In this document: positions 17,723 to 31,000 of the stretch, one piece after another
Layout: each line of letters starts with the position of its first letter
How positions within the stretch are numbered: position 1 is the stretch's first letter
Origin: Halomonas borealis
GTDB taxonomy: Bacteria; Pseudomonadota; Gammaproteobacteria; Pseudomonadales; Halomonadaceae
Reading direction: 5' to 3'
Length of the DNA stretch: 64,000 nucleotides
Assembly (NCBI RefSeq): GCF_004798905.1
Contig: NZ_SDMO01000003.1
Coordinates: 186,001-250,000, forward strand
The notes under the pieces: generated by a model
Told to the model about the DNA's origin: nothing
Seen by the model: the letters and a program-made list of their open reading frames with translations, nothing else
Database searches by the model: none
Program-made: the position numbers and the translations under genes

Positions 17723-18493
17723 TCATGATGCGCCCCGGGCGAAGGCGCGCAGCTCCACGCCGTCGGCGTGCAGCCGCCGGCGTACGGCGCCGGCCATGGC
17801 CACCGCGTCGGGGCTATCGCCATGGACACAGATGGAGTCGGCCGCCAGCCGGATGTCGTGTCCATCCACGCTCTCGATCACGCCTTCCTGCACCAGGCGC
17901 AGCATGCGTTCGGCCACCCGCTCGACATCCTGCAGCAGGGCGCCCGGCTCGCGCCGCGAGACCAGGCTGCCATCGCGGTGATAGCCACGGTCGGCGAAGG
18001 CTTCGGCGGCCACGTCGAGCCCCGCCGCACGCGCCCATTCCAGCACCGGGGAGCCCGCCAGCGCGACCAGTATCAGGCGATCATCGACGGCCTTCAGGGC
18101 CTCGATGACGGCCAGGGCCTGGCGCTGATCATGGGCGACGGCGTGGTAAAGCGCCCCGTGAGGTTTGACGTAGCGCACCTGGCTGCCGGCGGCGGCCGCG
18201 ATCCCCTTGAGGGCGCCGATCTGGTAGATCACGTCGGTGTGCAGCGCCTCGCTGTCGATCTCCATGGGGCGGCGGCCGAACCCCACGAGGTCGGGATAAC
18301 TGACATGGGCACCGACCGTCACGCCGCGCTCCACGGCGGCCTGCATGGTGCGCAGCAGGCCGGCCGGATCACCGGCGTGGAAACCGCAGGCGATGTTGGC
18401 GCTGGTGGCGATGCCGAGCATGGCTTCGTCATCCCCCATGCGCCATTGGCCAAAGCTTTCGCCGAGGTCGCTGTTCAGGTCGATATAGGTCAT
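17723..18493 (-). CDS. pxpA: 5-oxoprolinase subunit A (LamB/YcsF family)
   Basis: This 256-residue protein begins with the family hallmark [11 protein letters not shown] and carries [12 protein letters not shown] and KPHGALYH, typical of PxpA. The subunit works with PxpB and PxpC in ATP-dependent cleavage of 5-oxoproline in the cytoplasm. It lies 14 bases after the NRAMP-fold transporter gene and 58 bases before the PxpBC fusion on the same strand, so the three are almost certainly co-transcribed with the biotin carboxylase. Confidence 0.92.
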   Translation of the reverse strand: MTYIDLNSDLGESFGQWRMGDDEAMLGIATSANIACGFHAGDPAGLLRTMQAAVERGVTVGAHVSYPDLVGFGRRPMEIDSEALHTDVIYQIGALKGIAAAAGSQVRYVKPHGALYHAVAHDQRQALAVIEALKAVDDRLILVALAGSPVLEWARAAGLDVAAEAFADRGYHRDGSLVSRREPGALLQDVERVAERMLRLVQEGVIESVDGHDIRLAADSICVHGDSPDAVAMAGAVRRRLHADGVELRAFARGAS

Positions 18494-18507
18494 TCGGGGC
18501 TCCTCGA

Positions 18508-19746
18508 TCAGGCCGCGGGGGTCAGGAAGGCGAAGATGGGGCCGATGGACGTGTAGCCCATGTACCAGGTCAAAAGGCAGACCACGACACCCGAGAGCAA
18601 CAGCCAGCGTGGGTAAGGGTAGCCGTGCATCAGATCATTGCGACGCCAGGCCACATACAGGAAGAGGGTAAGGCCGACCGGCAGGATCAGTCCGTTGAAG
18701 CCGCCGACAAAGACCAGCATGGCGGCCGGTGGTGTGCCCAGTGAAAGGAAGGCGATCAGCGACACGGCGATGAAGATCAGGGTGGCACGATGGCGTAGCG
18801 ATTCGGTGATGGCCGGATGAAAGGCGCTCAGGAACGTCATCGAGGTATAGGCCGCGCCGATGATGCTGGTGATGCCTGCCGCCCAGAGGATCAGCCCGAA
18901 GATCCGCAGCCCCAGCTCGCCGGCCGAGGCCTGGAACGCCTGGGCCGCCGGGTTGGCATTGTGCCCGGAGACATCGATGACCACGCCGCTGGCGACGACG
19001 CCGAGGATGGCCAGGAACAGGATGTAGCGCATCAGCCCGGTGACCAGTATGCCGCGCAGCGCGGCGCCGGAGACGGTCTCGATGTTCTCCACGCCGCCCA
19101 GGCCCCGATCCAGGACGCGGTGGGCGCCGGCGTAGGTGATGTAGCCACCGACCGTGCCACCGACGATGGTGGTGATGGTGGCGAAGTCGATGGTGTCCGG
19201 CATCACGGTCTGGCGCAGCGCCTCGCCGATCGGTGGCTGGGAGACCAGGGCCACGAACAGCGTCATGGCCAGCATCAATACGCCTAGCACGATGATGATG
19301 CGGTCGATGGCGATGCCGGCACGGCGTGACGAGAAGATGCCCACCGCGACCAGCGCGCTTACGAGCCCGCCCCAGGTCGTGTCGAGGCCCATCAGGGCGT
19401 TGAGCCCGAGGCCGGCTCCGGCGATGTTGCCCACGTTGAAGGTCAGTCCCCCGACCATCACCAGCATGGCCAGCAGGTAACCACTGCCGGGCAGGGCGGC
19501 ATTGGCGATTTCATGCGCGCGTAGGCCGGTGACGGTCACCACTCGCCAGATGTTCAGCTGCACGACCAGATCGATCACGATCGATGCCAGGATGCCGAAG
19601 GCGAAGGCGGCGCCCATCATCGAGGTGAAGGTCGCGGTCTGGGTGATGAAGCCCGGCCCCACGGCCGAGGTCGCCATCAGGAAGACGGCACCGATCAGCG
19701 AGGTGCGTCGGGAGCGCGTGACATCTGCAGCGGAGGCGTTAGCCAT
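18508..19746 (-). CDS. NRAMP-fold transporter without the metal-binding motifs
   Basis: The 412-residue inner-membrane protein has about eleven hydrophobic segments and belongs to the NRAMP superfamily branch often found with LamB/YcsF (PxpA) genes. The metal site is missing: the DPGN motif of TM1 reads VGPGFI, and TM6 has [10 protein letters not shown] instead of a Met-Pro-His motif. Manganese or iron transport is therefore unlikely, and uptake of the operon's substrate is the simplest proposal. I start at ATG 19746, which gives a short cytosolic N-terminus; the frame continues upstream only through low-complexity, non-homologous sequence. It is the promoter-proximal gene of the operon. Confidence 0.8.
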   Translation of the reverse strand: MANASAADVTRSRRTSLIGAVFLMATSAVGPGFITQTATFTSMMGAAFAFGILASIVIDLVVQLNIWRVVTVTGLRAHEIANAALPGSGYLLAMLVMVGGLTFNVGNIAGAGLGLNALMGLDTTWGGLVSALVAVGIFSSRRAGIAIDRIIIVLGVLMLAMTLFVALVSQPPIGEALRQTVMPDTIDFATITTIVGGTVGGYITYAGAHRVLDRGLGGVENIETVSGAALRGILVTGLMRYILFLAILGVVASGVVIDVSGHNANPAAQAFQASAGELGLRIFGLILWAAGITSIIGAAYTSMTFLSAFHPAITESLRHRATLIFIAVSLIAFLSLGTPPAAMLVFVGGFNGLILPVGLTLFLYVAWRRNDLMHGYPYPRWLLLSGVVVCLLTWYMGYTSIGPIFAFLTPAA

Positions 19747-19997
19747 GGCGAAAGGACTCCAGGGACGGGGGTGATGGCGTTTCCCGGTGGTGTGATAGGC
19801 CACGTGAGGTCTAATTCGTAGCCTGTTTTGGATATTATTGTTCAACAATAACGGTGGTGGAGCGGACGATGTATTGGACCTTGGTCGCGTCATCGCCCGG
19901 CGTGACTCTCGAGATCGGCCGAGGGCGCGCTTGTCGCATGGGCGTCGAACCGGGAACATGGTCGGCACGAGAGGGCCATGAACGGGAACGCCAAGAC
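19747..19997. promoter_or_regulatory. Divergent control region of the Pxp-type operon and its GntR regulator
   Basis: The 251 bases between the two divergent genes include a short A+T-rich core around 19810-19852 in otherwise GC-rich DNA. Promoters for both directions should lie here; the palindrome at 19835-19851 is listed separately. Confidence 0.5.
19835..19851. promoter_or_regulatory. Perfect palindrome, probable GntR-family operator
   Basis: TTATTGTT-C-AACAATAA is an exact 8-1-8 inverted repeat in the A+T-rich core between the transporter gene and the GntR-family gene. FCD-type GntR regulators commonly bind sites of the TTGTnnnACAA kind, so autoregulation and control of the operon from this site are likely. 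This is inferred from sequence symmetry and position. Confidence 0.7.
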
Positions 19998-20672
19998 ATG
20001 AAGAGGCAGTCAGAAGAGGGCGCGGGCAAGGCGCTGGGCGAAACCGTCGGCGACGAGATTCGACGCCTGCTGGTGGACGGTGAGCTGGTGCCAGGGCAGC
20101 GTCTGTCCGAGAGTGCGCTGGGGGAGCGTCTGGGGGTGTCGCGCAATACGCTGCGCGAGGCGTTCAGGAGCCTGGCGCACGAGGGGCTGGTCACGCACCG
20201 GCCTCACCGCGGGGTCTTCGTGACCACGCCGAGCCTGGCATCGTTGATCGATATCTATCGGCTGCGCCGCTTCATCGAGTGTCGTGCCCTACGCGATGCC
20301 TGGCCCGGTCACCCGGCGGTACGGCGCATGCGCGAGGCCGTCGACCAGGCACGGGCCAGCCGCGAGCGGGAAGACTGGGGCGCGGTGGGGACTCACAACA
20401 TGGCCTTTCATGCCGCGATCGTGGCGCTGGCGGACAGCGAGCGGCTGGATACCTTCTACCGCCAGCTCTCGGCGGAGTTGCGGCTGGCCTTCAGCGGGGT
20501 CGCCGACCCGCAGTGGCTGCATGCCCCCTATGTCGAGATGAATCAGCGCGTGCTGACGATCTTCGAGGCGGGGGATGTCGACGCGGCCGCGACGCTGCTC
20601 GAGCAGTATCTGTCGCAGTCGGAGCGTACGGTGCTGGCGGCCTACGCTCGAGACGGCGGGCCCGACGCCTGA
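19998..20672 (+). CDS. GntR-family (FCD/FadR subfamily) transcriptional regulator
   Basis: The product of 224 residues has a GntR winged helix-turn-helix at about 10-75 (LGVSRNTLREAFRSLAHEGLV) and an FCD effector domain with the metal-binding pattern of scattered His and Asp (for example THNMAFHAAIVAL). I place the start at ATG 19998; a GTG at 19854 would start inside the control region two bases past the palindrome and add 48 poorly conserved residues. It faces the Pxp-type operon and is its probable regulator, responding to an organic acid or lactam such as 5-oxoproline. Confidence 0.85.
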   Translation: MKRQSEEGAGKALGETVGDEIRRLLVDGELVPGQRLSESALGERLGVSRNTLREAFRSLAHEGLVTHRPHRGVFVTTPSLASLIDIYRLRRFIECRALRDAWPGHPAVRRMREAVDQARASREREDWGAVGTHNMAFHAAIVALADSERLDTFYRQLSAELRLAFSGVADPQWLHAPYVEMNQRVLTIFEAGDVDAAATLLEQYLSQSERTVLAAYARDGGPDA

Positions 20673-20675
20673 GGC

Positions 20676-22052
<1,377 letters not shown>

Positions 22053-22071
22053 AGTCTAGTGCGCGCGGGCC

Positions 22072-23535
22072 TCAGCCGCTCGATGGCATTTGATCGAAGA
22101 GGACGTCGTCCTGGGAGGCTTGCTGGCGGGTGCTGAGGCGATGGAACTGCTGTTGGCTGCGGTCCACGTAGGCCAGGATCTCGTAGTAACGGCGGATGTT
22201 GCGGACGTAGATGACCGGCTCGCCGCCCCGCGCATAGCCGTAGCGGGTCTGGCTGTGCCATTTGCGCTGTTGCAACAGCGGCAGTGCCTCGCGTACGTCG
22301 TTCCAGGCATTCGGGTCGCCGTCGCGCATCTCGACGATGCGGCGCGCATCGTAGAGGTGTCCCAGGCCGACGTTATAGGCGGCCAGGGCCATGAACAGGC
22401 GGTCATTGCCGGTGATCGACGCCGGCAGGCGTTCCTTCAGCGAACGGAGGTAGCGTGCCCCGCCGTCGATGCTCTGGGCAGGGTCGAGACGGTCCGCCAC
22501 GTTCATCTCGCCGGCGGTGGCATTGGTCAGCATCATCATGCCGCGCACGCCGGTGGGCGAGGTGGCGTCGGGCCGCCAGTGAGATTCCTGATAGCCGACC
22601 GCGGCCAGCAGCTTCCAGTCGAACTGGCTATCTCGGGCGGCCTCGCGGAACAGTGCGTCGTAGTCGGGGAGCCGTTCGTGAACATGGCCGATGAAGGTGC
22701 GGGCGCCGACGTACTCCAGATAGTTGTCGCGGCCCAGGTAATGCGTCTCCAAGCGGGCCAGCAGCCCGTCGTCCTGCATCTGCTCGAGGAAGCGGTTGGC
22801 CGCGCGCACGAGGCCAAGGCCCTGGCCGGTAGGGAAGGCCCAGGCCAGCGATAGAGGCCGTCCCAGGCGGAAGCCGTCCTCGACCGCGGGGAAGAACAGC
22901 CGATTCAGCCGGAACTGGTGCTCGAAGACCACGGCGGCGTCCAGACCGCCGTCGGCGACTTGCCCGAGCAGCGCCGAGACCTCGATATCATCGGCTTCCT
23001 GCCAGCTCAGCCAGTCATGCTCGGCTTGCAGCTCACGCATCACCCGCGAGGTGCCGGTGCCGCTCAGGGTGCCGATCGAAAGCCCCCGGAGGTCGTCGAT
23101 GCCATCCGGGGGCGGCAGGCCGCGGCGATACACCAGCAGCGGCTGCAACGGCATGATCGGCCGGCTGTACATCAGCCCGTCGCGGGTCGGGTCCAGGGGC
23201 AGGGCGGCCGCACCCAGGTCGCCCCGGCGGCGTACCGCCTCCAGCGCTTCGGCGATATCGTGATCGGCGTCGAGGTTGAGGCTGACGCCCAGGTGGTCGG
23301 CGAAGCGCCGCATCAGCTCGTATTCGAAGCCGGTCGGCCCTTGGCGGCCCTCGTAGTAGGTCGTGGGCGTGTGGCGGGTCTGGACGCTCAGGAAATCGCG
23401 CGCCAGCACGCCTTCCAGCTGCGGGCCAGGCGCGCGGTTCGGGCGGTCGGTGATCAGGGCGAGCCCCAGTAGCGCACACAGGGTCGCGTAGCCTCGCCGC
23501 CGGCGACAGAGATGGTCGAGCAAGGATGCCAGCAT
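22072..23535 (-). CDS. mltF: Membrane-bound lytic murein transglycosylase F
   Basis: This 487-residue protein has an N-terminal signal/anchor (about 15-30), a periplasmic solute-binding-like domain at about 40-270, and a C-terminal transglycosylase (SLT) domain at about 295-430. The catalytic Glu317 lies in YQESHW, followed by the GVRGMMMLT and AAYNVGLGH motifs. It cuts murein glycan strands with formation of anhydro-muramic ends. MltF-mltF/tadA/purL clustering is common in gammaproteobacteria. It is divergent from purL. Confidence 0.93.
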   Translation of the reverse strand: MLASLLDHLCRRRRGYATLCALLGLALITDRPNRAPGPQLEGVLARDFLSVQTRHTPTTYYEGRQGPTGFEYELMRRFADHLGVSLNLDADHDIAEALEAVRRRGDLGAAALPLDPTRDGLMYSRPIMPLQPLLVYRRGLPPPDGIDDLRGLSIGTLSGTGTSRVMRELQAEHDWLSWQEADDIEVSALLGQVADGGLDAAVVFEHQFRLNRLFFPAVEDGFRLGRPLSLAWAFPTGQGLGLVRAANRFLEQMQDDGLLARLETHYLGRDNYLEYVGARTFIGHVHERLPDYDALFREAARDSQFDWKLLAAVGYQESHWRPDATSPTGVRGMMMLTNATAGEMNVADRLDPAQSIDGGARYLRSLKERLPASITGNDRLFMALAAYNVGLGHLYDARRIVEMRDGDPNAWNDVREALPLLQQRKWHSQTRYGYARGGEPVIYVRNIRRYYEILAYVDRSQQQFHRLSTRQQASQDDVLFDQMPSSG

Positions 23536-23701
23536 AGTGATATCGGGATGCGATGGGTGACGCCACCTTACCCAGCCGCCCGGCGGCTGTCATCCACGCC
23601 GATTTCTCGCCGCCCGCGCTTTCCAGTATCATGTGCGCTCATTGCCGCCGGCCGCGGCCCCCGTCTTTATTGCATTCTGCTTGTTTCAGAGGCCCCAGGA
23701 T

Positions 23702-26700
23702 ATGCTCGAACTGCGTGGTGCGCCCGCCCTCTCTGCCTTCCGTCATGCCAAGCTGCTCGAAGCGTTGCACGCTGTGGCGCCACAGGTCGAGGCGCTCGGC
23801 GCCGACTATGTGCACTTCGTCGACCACGAAGGCGAGCTGGGGGACGAGGATCGTCGCCTGCTCGAGCGCCTGCTGGACTATGGCCCGACCCACGAGGCCG
23901 GCGCCGGGGACGACGGGCGATTGTTCCTGGTGGTGCCGCGCATCGGTACCCAGTCGCCCTGGTCGTCCAAGGCCACCGACATCGCCCTCAACTGCGGCCT
24001 GACCCAGATCCGTCGCCTCGAGCGCGGCATCGCCTATCGGGTACGCTTCGCCGGTGAGCTCTCCGAGGAGGCCTATGAGGCCGTCGTCGCGGCGCTCCAC
24101 GACCGCATGACCGAGACGGTGCTGTTCGATGCCTCGGATGCCAGCCGGCTGTTCGCCCATCACGAGCCGGCACCGCTCGGCCAGGTGGATCTCCTGGGCG
24201 GTGGCCGTCCGGCACTGGAAACGGCCAACGTCGAGCTGGGCCTGGCGCTGGCCGAGGACGAGATCGATTACCTGTGCGAGGCCTTCCAGGGCCTCGGTCG
24301 TAACCCGGCCGACGTCGAGCTGATGATGTTCGCCCAGGCGAACTCCGAGCACTGTCGCCACAAGATCTTCAACGCCGACTGGGTGGTGGACGGCGAGGCG
24401 CAGCCGCGCTCGTTGTTCAAGATGATCACCAATACCCATGCGGCCTCGCCGGACGACATCCTCTCCGCCTACAGCGATAACGCCGCGGTGATCCGTGGCA
24501 GCCGGGCCGGGCGCTTCTTCGCCGCGCCGCTGACCGGTGCCGCCGCCGAGCGTGCCGTCTACGCCGCCCATCAGGAGCCGGTCAACATCCTGATGAAGGT
24601 GGAGACCCACAACCATCCCACGGCGATCGCCCCGCATCCGGGTGCCGCTACCGGCGCCGGCGGCGAGATCCGTGACGAGGGGGCCACCGGCATCGGCGGC
24701 AAGCCCAAGGCAGGGCTTTCCGGCTTCACCGTCTCCAACCTGCGTATCCCCGAGTTCGTGCAGCCCTGGGAGGCCTTCGACTACGGTAAGCCTGAGCGCA
24801 TCGTCAGTGCGCTTCAGATCATGCTCGAGGGGCCGGTCGGTGGCGCCGCCTTCAACAACGAGTTCGGTCGCCCCAACCTGACCGGCTACTTCCGCAGCTT
24901 CGAGCAGGATGCCCTGGGGGCCAACGGCGTCGAGCGCCGCGGCTTCCACAAGCCGATCATGATCGCCGGCGGCTACGGCAATATCCGCGAGGATCACGTC
25001 CAGAAGGGCGACATCCCGGTGGGCGGCAAGCTGATCGTGATGGGCGGGCCGTCGATGCTGATCGGCCTGGGCGGCGGCGCGGCCTCCTCGATGGCCTCCG
25101 GCGCCTCCAGTGCCGACCTGGACTTCGCCTCCGTGCAACGTGACAACCCCGAGATCGAGCGCCGCGTGCAGGAGGTCATCGACCGCTGCTGGTCGCTGGG
25201 CGACGACAACCCGATCTGCTTCATCCACGACGTGGGCGCCGGCGGCCTGTCCAACGCCCTGCCGGAACTGGTCAAGGATGGCGAGCGCGGCGGCCGCTTC
25301 TCGCTGCGCGAGGTGCCCAACGCCGAGCCAGGCATGAGCCCGCTGGAGATCTGGTGCAACGAGGCCCAGGAGCGCTACGTGCTCGCCGTGGCGCCGCAGG
25401 ATCTCGACACCTTCGATGCCCTGTGTGCCCGTGAGCGTTGTCCCTACGCCGTGGTCGGCGAGGCCACTGAGGCGCATCATCTGGAGGTCCGCGACGGCCA
25501 CTTCGACACCAAGCCGGTCGATCTGCCGATGAGCGTGTTGTTCGGCAAGCCGCCCAAGATGCAGCGCGAGTTCACCCGCGAGCAGCGAGCCCTGCCGGGG
25601 ATCATGCTCGATAACCTGGACCTGCGCGAGGCCATGGACCGCGTGCTGCGCCTGCCCACGGTGGCCTCCAAGAACTTCCTGATCACCATCGGCGATCGCT
25701 CGATCACCGGCCAGGTCGCCCGCGACCAGATGGTCGGCCCCTGGCAGGTGCCGGTGGCCGACGTGGCCGTGACCACCGCGACCTTCGACACCCATGCCGG
25801 CGAGGCCATGGCCATGGGTGAGCGCCCGCCGGTGGCGCTGATCGACCCCGCGGCGAGCGCCCGGCTGGCGGTGGCCGAGACCATCACCAACATGGCCGCC
25901 GCGCCGATCGCCAAGCTCGGCGACGTCAAGCTCTCCGCCAACTGGATGAGTGCGGCCAGCCATCCGGGCGAGAATCAGGCGTTGTATGACGCCGTCCACG
26001 CCGTGGGCATGGAACTGTGCCCGGCGCTGGGCATCGCCGTGCCGGTGGGCAAGGACTCGATGTCCATGCGCACCGCCTGGCAGCAAGAGAACGACAAGGG
26101 CGAGGTCGAGGAGAAGAGCATCACCGCGCCGCTGTCGTTGGTGACCACCGGCTTCGCCCCGGTCACCGATGCGATGCAGACGCTGACGCCGCAGATCGAC
26201 CTGACCCAGGACGAGTCCGACCTGATCCTGATCGACCTGGGCGGCGGCCTGAACCGCCTGGGTGGCTCGGCGCTGGCCCAGGTCTATGGTCAGGTGGGCG
26301 ACGAGTGCCCGGACCTGGATGATCCGGAGGACCTCAAGGCCTTCTTCACGGTGATCCAGGGGCTCAACGCCGACGGCAGGCTGCTGGCCTACCACGACCG
26401 CAGCGACGGTGGCCTGCTGGTCACCCTGCTGGAGATGGCCTTCGCCGCCCATGCGGGACTCGAGATCAAGCTCGACTGGCTGATCGACGAACCCCCGGAG
26501 GCCTTCAATGCGCTGTTCGCCGAGGAGCTTGGCGCGGTGATCCAGGTCTCCCGCGAGCACACCGAAGACGTGCTGGCGCAGTTCGCCGGCGCCGGCCTCG
26601 AGAGCTGCGGCGTGATCGCCCGTCCGCGCTACGACGATCAGGTCCGCGTGACCCTGTTCGAGGAGCCGTTGCTCGAGACGACTCGGCTGCTGGCGCAGCG

Positions 26701-27637
26701 CACCTGGTCCGAGACCAGCTATCGCATGCAGGCGCTGCGCGACAACGCCGAGTGTGCCAAGAACGAGTTCGATGGCCTGCTCGATGGTCGCGACCCGGGT
26801 CTCTCCGCCGCGCCGAGTTTCGACGTGGACGAAGACATCGCCGCGCCTTTCGTGAACACCGCCAAGCCGGCGGTGGCGGTGCTGCGCGAGCAGGGCGTCA
26901 ACGGTCACCTGGAAATGGCCTGGTCCTTCGACCGTGCCGGCTTCGAGGCGGTCGACGTGCACATGAGTGATATCCTCGCGGGCCGCGTCAGCCTCGAGGA
27001 ATTCAAGGGGCTGGCGGCCTGCGGCGGCTTCTCCTACGGCGATGTGCTGGGTGCCGGCGGCGGCTGGGCCAAGTCGGTGCTGTTCAATGAGCGTGCGCGT
27101 GAGCAGTTCGCCGGCTTCTTCGCCCGCGACGACAGCTTCGCCCTGGGGGTGTGCAACGGCTGCCAGATGCTCGCCCAGCTCAAGGAGTTGATCCCCGGCG
27201 CCGAGGACTGGCCGCGTTTCGTGCGCAACGAGTCCGAACAGTTCGAGGCCCGGGTGGCCATGGTGCGGGTCGAGGAGAGCCCCTCGATCCTGCTCTCCGG
27301 CATGCAGGGGTCGCTGCTGCCGGTCGCCGTGGCTCACGGTGAAGGCCGCGCCGAGTTCCGTGACGGCGGCCACCTGCGCGGCATGCAGGGCTCCGGCCAG
27401 GTCGCGCTGCGCTACGCGGACAACTACGGCCAGGTCACCACGCGCTATCCGGCCAACCCCAATGGCTCGCCTTCAGGGATCACCGGCCTGACCACGCCGG
27501 ACGGCCGTGTGACCGCCATGATGCCGCACCCCGAACGCGTGGTGCGGGCGGTGACCAACTCCTGGCGGCCGGCCGAGTGGACCCAGGACGGTGCCTGGAT
27601 GCGCCTGTTCCGCAACGCGCGTCGCTGGCTGGGCTGA
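23702..27637 (+). CDS. purL: Phosphoribosylformylglycinamidine synthase
   Basis: The 1311-residue single-chain enzyme (FGAM synthase) catalyses the ATP- and glutamine-dependent fourth step of purine synthesis. Visible domains are the N-terminal domain, linker, the two AIR-synthase-like halves ([28 protein letters not shown]) and a C-terminal glutaminase with Cys1151 in GVCNGCQML and a closing PHPERVVRA. The start at ATG 23702 gives the family N-terminus MLELRG and has AGAGG upstream. A strong terminator follows. Confidence 0.97.
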   Translation: MLELRGAPALSAFRHAKLLEALHAVAPQVEALGADYVHFVDHEGELGDEDRRLLERLLDYGPTHEAGAGDDGRLFLVVPRIGTQSPWSSKATDIALNCGLTQIRRLERGIAYRVRFAGELSEEAYEAVVAALHDRMTETVLFDASDASRLFAHHEPAPLGQVDLLGGGRPALETANVELGLALAEDEIDYLCEAFQGLGRNPADVELMMFAQANSEHCRHKIFNADWVVDGEAQPRSLFKMITNTHAASPDDILSAYSDNAAVIRGSRAGRFFAAPLTGAAAERAVYAAHQEPVNILMKVETHNHPTAIAPHPGAATGAGGEIRDEGATGIGGKPKAGLSGFTVSNLRIPEFVQPWEAFDYGKPERIVSALQIMLEGPVGGAAFNNEFGRPNLTGYFRSFEQDALGANGVERRGFHKPIMIAGGYGNIREDHVQKGDIPVGGKLIVMGGPSMLIGLGGGAASSMASGASSADLDFASVQRDNPEIERRVQEVIDRCWSLGDDNPICFIHDVGAGGLSNALPELVKDGERGGRFSLREVPNAEPGMSPLEIWCNEAQERYVLAVAPQDLDTFDALCARERCPYAVVGEATEAHHLEVRDGHFDTKPVDLPMSVLFGKPPKMQREFTREQRALPGIMLDNLDLREAMDRVLRLPTVASKNFLITIGDRSITGQVARDQMVGPWQVPVADVAVTTATFDTHAGEAMAMGERPPVALIDPAASARLAVAETITNMAAAPIAKLGDVKLSANWMSAASHPGENQALYDAVHAVGMELCPALGIAVPVGKDSMSMRTAWQQENDKGEVEEKSITAPLSLVTTGFAPVTDAMQTLTPQIDLTQDESDLILIDLGGGLNRLGGSALAQVYGQVGDECPDLDDPEDLKAFFTVIQGLNADGRLLAYHDRSDGGLLVTLLEMAFAAHAGLEIKLDWLIDEPPEAFNALFAEELGAVIQVSREHTEDVLAQFAGAGLESCGVIARPRYDDQVRVTLFEEPLLETTRLLAQRTWSETSYRMQALRDNAECAKNEFDGLLDGRDPGLSAAPSFDVDEDIAAPFVNTAKPAVAVLREQGVNGHLEMAWSFDRAGFEAVDVHMSDILAGRVSLEEFKGLAACGGFSYGDVLGAGGGWAKSVLFNERAREQFAGFFARDDSFALGVCNGCQMLAQLKELIPGAEDWPRFVRNESEQFEARVAMVRVEESPSILLSGMQGSLLPVAVAHGEGRAEFRDGGHLRGMQGSGQVALRYADNYGQVTTRYPANPNGSPSGITGLTTPDGRVTAMMPHPERVVRAVTNSWRPAEWTQDGAWMRLFRNARRWLG

Positions 27638-27663
27638 TCCCCCGCGTTATCGGACGAACGCAA

Positions 27664-27700
27664 GACGCCCGGGCCATCACTGGCCCGGGCGTCGTCGTTT
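27664..27700 (+). terminator. Rho-independent terminator after purL
   Basis: A perfect 12-base GC-rich inverted repeat (27664-27675 and 27682-27693) with a six-base loop is followed by GTCGTTT. It separates purL from the convergent zinc-ribbon gene. Confidence 0.82.
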
Positions 27701-27728
27701 GCGGAGCTCGCGTTGCGTCGCATGACGC

Positions 27729-27944
27729 TCAGGAGGCGGTGCCGTCGTCCGAGCGGCGATGCTCCTTCAGGTGCGCTTCCACGTCGTCGAGCAGGTGACG
27801 GAACTGGGTCTGCAGGTAGTCGTAGCGCCCGAAATCGTGGCCGCAGCCGTCGCAGTAGACGTGGTATTGATCCTCACGCCCCGGGGGAAGCCGCTTGACT
27901 CGGCTACCGCATTTCGGGCATTCGGGGTGGGTCTTCACTTGCAT
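27729..27944 (-). CDS. Small zinc-ribbon protein of unknown function
   Basis: The 71-residue product has two cysteine pairs (PECPKCG at about 8-13 and YCDGCGHDFG at about 30-37) that should form one zinc ribbon, followed by a charged helical tail. I place the start at ATG 27944 because AGGAG lies about eight bases upstream; the frame continues further but without a better signal. No catalytic residues are visible. Such proteins may bind nucleic acid or act as an accessory subunit, but no partner is evident here. Confidence 0.65.
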   Translation of the reverse strand: MQVKTHPECPKCGSRVKRLPPGREDQYHVYCDGCGHDFGRYDYLQTQFRHLLDDVEAHLKEHRRSDDGTAS

Positions 27945-28099
27945 GGGCGGCTCTCCTGTGTCGATGAAAGCGATGGTCTGCCTCATAGATAGCATGGTAG
28001 AGCATGGCAAGGTCAAGCCTCACTCCGGAACGGCGCTGCCGCGCTGACGCGCCACGGCACGCGTGCTTCGGTCTTTGCCTGGCCGGCCGGGTGTTCGCG

Positions 28100-31000
28100 T
28101 CATCCCCCATCCGCATAGGGTGTCAGGGGCGCCGGCGGCAGGTCCAGGTCGCCCTGCCACGGCGCGGGAGAGAAGCGCAGATAGAATTGCAGCGCATTCG
28201 GTGAATAGCCTTCCGACTGCTGAGCATCGAGAGCCAGGCCGGCCCGCCAGTGGGCAGAGAGGCGTCGTTCGAGGGTGGCGGCGGCGGAAAAGCCGATGCC
28301 ACCTCCTCGGCTGCTCGCGTCGCGGGCCGTGGCGTCGGGGAGCGAGGCCGAAAAGGCGTCCCCGAGCGGGTAGCGTTCGCGAGGACCGCTTTCGGTCCAG
28401 GAGTGGGAGATGGCGGCCTCCAGCGACCAGCTCCAGTCGGAGGTCCGGCGTCGATAGCCCACCGGCAGGCTGAACGACAGGTAACGCCGTGGGCTGTAAT
28501 AGCCGCCCTGGCCGAATGAATAGCCGCCGAGGTTCTCGCGGTAGTGCATGGCCAGGGTGTTGACCCCGATGCTGAGGCGCTCGTCAGGACGATTGATCAG
28601 CTTGTGGTAGATGCCTCCCATCAGCCTCAGGCGCTGGTTGTCCGGCACGTTCTCGCCTGACAGGTGGTGCACGCCGAGGTTCGACCAGACGCCGTTGGGT
28701 CCGCCTTGGTCGTAGCCGAGGCCGAGGTCGACGCCGGTGGCGCGCACGCCGCCCCAGGTCTTGCCCGTGTTGGGGTCTTGGGTGCCGGCATAGCTGAGCA
28801 GAGAGCCGGTGAGCGGGCGGCGTGAGAGCTCGGCCGTGGCCCAGAGCGGGCCGAGTTCGCCGTTGTACTCGAGGCCGCCGACCCAATCGGTCACGGCGAA
28901 GCCGATGGGCGTGGTGCCGACGTCGACGCGCCAGGTGTTGTCATACCAGCCCACACCGACGCTGACGCCACTATCCTGCTGATCGAAGTCGTTCCGGCAG
29001 CCGGTGGCGGCGCAAGTGCCGAATTCATCGCGATTGAGGCCGCCGCCATCCCGCTCCAGCCGCCCCGCATCCAGGGCGACGCGATCCAGGCGCAGGAAGC
29101 CACGCCCCGCGCCGAAGGGGGTATCGATCTCGAGCATGTCGGTGGCGGTGGTCAGCTCCGAGACGCCGTGGGTGCCGCTATCGTTCTGGACCAGGCGGTC
29201 GGCGCGGATGTGGGTGTGGCGCGAGCGATAGAGAGCCGCCGCGTCGGCGCGCAGGCTGGCGGCCAGCCAGTCATCGTCTTCCCGGGAGCGCAGGGCTCGG
29301 CTGAACGCCGCATCGTCGTTCAGCATGGCCGGGTCGGTCGGCTCGATGATGGCCAGCGCGCGTCGATAGCGTGCCAGGGCCGTGGTCGAGTCTCCCGCCG
29401 CGTTGGCGATGCGTGCCGCGTCACGCCACAGCAGGGCGTCGTCGCTCGTCGTGGGCATGGCGATGAGGGCGTCGGCCTGGCGTTGAGCCCGTGCCGGCTC
29501 GCCGAGTGCCGACCAGGCATTGGCCGTGCGGCGTCGCGCATTGAGGTCGTCGTCGGGTGGCGTGAAGGCGGCCAGGGTCCGTCGAGCCGCCTCGTCATCT
29601 CCACGGGCCAGCGCCGCATCCACCAGCCCGAGTCGGGCGGTGACGCTGTCGGGGGCCAGGCGCAGCGCTTGTCGATAATGGCGCTCGGCGAGCCGGGGCT
29701 CGTCGTCGGCCAGCGCCCAGTCGCCGAGGCGTTGTTCGAGGTCGGCATTGTCCGCCTGGACGGCGAGCAGCCGCCTGGCCTGCTCGGCCTGGCCGGCCTC
29801 GCGCAGCCGCTCGGCACGGGCCAGGAGGCGGGTGAGCTCGAGGCGTTGCCGCAGGGCACGGATATCGTCGTCGCGTTGGGCTGGCGGGATACGCTCGAGG
29901 CTGGTCAGCGCCGCCTGATCGCGATCGTCGCCGGACAGGTAGAGCGCCTGTGCATAGCGCCCCTGAGCGAGCGCCTGCGGTGTCGCGAGGCGTGACAACA
30001 GGTCCGCGAAGGCGGCATCGGCGCGCGCCGGCTGTGACAGGCGTTGCAGCGCCTGAGCCAGGGCGTAGGTCAGCCACACGTCGTCGGGAGCCAGCGTACG
30101 AGCCTCGGCGAAGCGCTGAGCCGCCGCATCCCAGCGGCTCTCCGCGGCCAAACGCTCGCCTTCGTGCTTCAGGGTGTCGAGGTGCAGTGCGGTGCGGGTA
30201 TCGGCCAACAGGCGCTGTTGTGCCGCCGGGAGGGCGTCGATGAAGTCCACGGCGCGTTGTGGGGATTGTGCGGCATACAGTTCGGCCAGTCGTGTCAGTG
30301 CCGTGGCCGAGCCGGGCGAGCGGCCGAGGGCCTGGCGGTAGGCGCGTTCGGCAGGCCCCGACTCACCGCGCTGCCGGGCCACGTCGCCGAGCCCCAGCCA
30401 GGCGCGGGAAGCGTCATCCTGTAGCCGGCTGGCGCTGCGGTAGGCTCGTTCGGCCTGGTCGAGCGTGCCAGCGGCCAGGGCGGCATCGCCTTGTCGTATC
30501 TGTTGCCAGTAGCGAGCGGTGGCGATCAAGGTGGCCCACTTGTCGCCGCTGAGACCGCTGATGTCCAGGGCCCGGGCACGCTCGAAGCGTGCCAGGGCGG
30601 CATCATGGCGACCCTGGCGCAGGCGAATGATGCCCAGCGCGCCGAGCAGTTCGACGTCGTCGGGGTATGCCGCCAGGGCGCGCTGGATATCGGCCTCGGC
30701 GGCGGTGCCCTGTTGCTGAGCCAGTCGTGCGAGGCCGCGTTGTCGTGCCCGGTAGGCGGGGTTGGCCAGCAGGCGTCGCTGTTCGGCCAGGGTCTGTCGG
30801 GCCTCGTCGGCATATTCGGTAGCGCCGAAACGGCGCAGGAAGCGCTCCCAGGCGGTCACGCTGGCGTCGCTTGCCGGGGCCTCGCGCAGCGTGTCGCGCC
30901 ATAGGCGGGCCGCGGCGAGGCGCGACCCCGAATCCTCGGACAGGCGTGACAGGTAGCGCTCGGCCTCGGTTTGGCGGTCCTCGCCAAGCAGCAGGCGTGC

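Noticed and set aside
17665..17865. N-terminal extension of the PxpBC-type frame over pxpA
   Set aside because: The extension runs out of frame through pxpA codons and has no similarity; GTG 17664 with AGGAG fits the family length.
23639..27373. Long minus-strand open frame opposite purL
   Set aside because: Same effect: repetitive His/Gln/Gly-rich translation with no recognisable domain, exactly opposite a certain purL.
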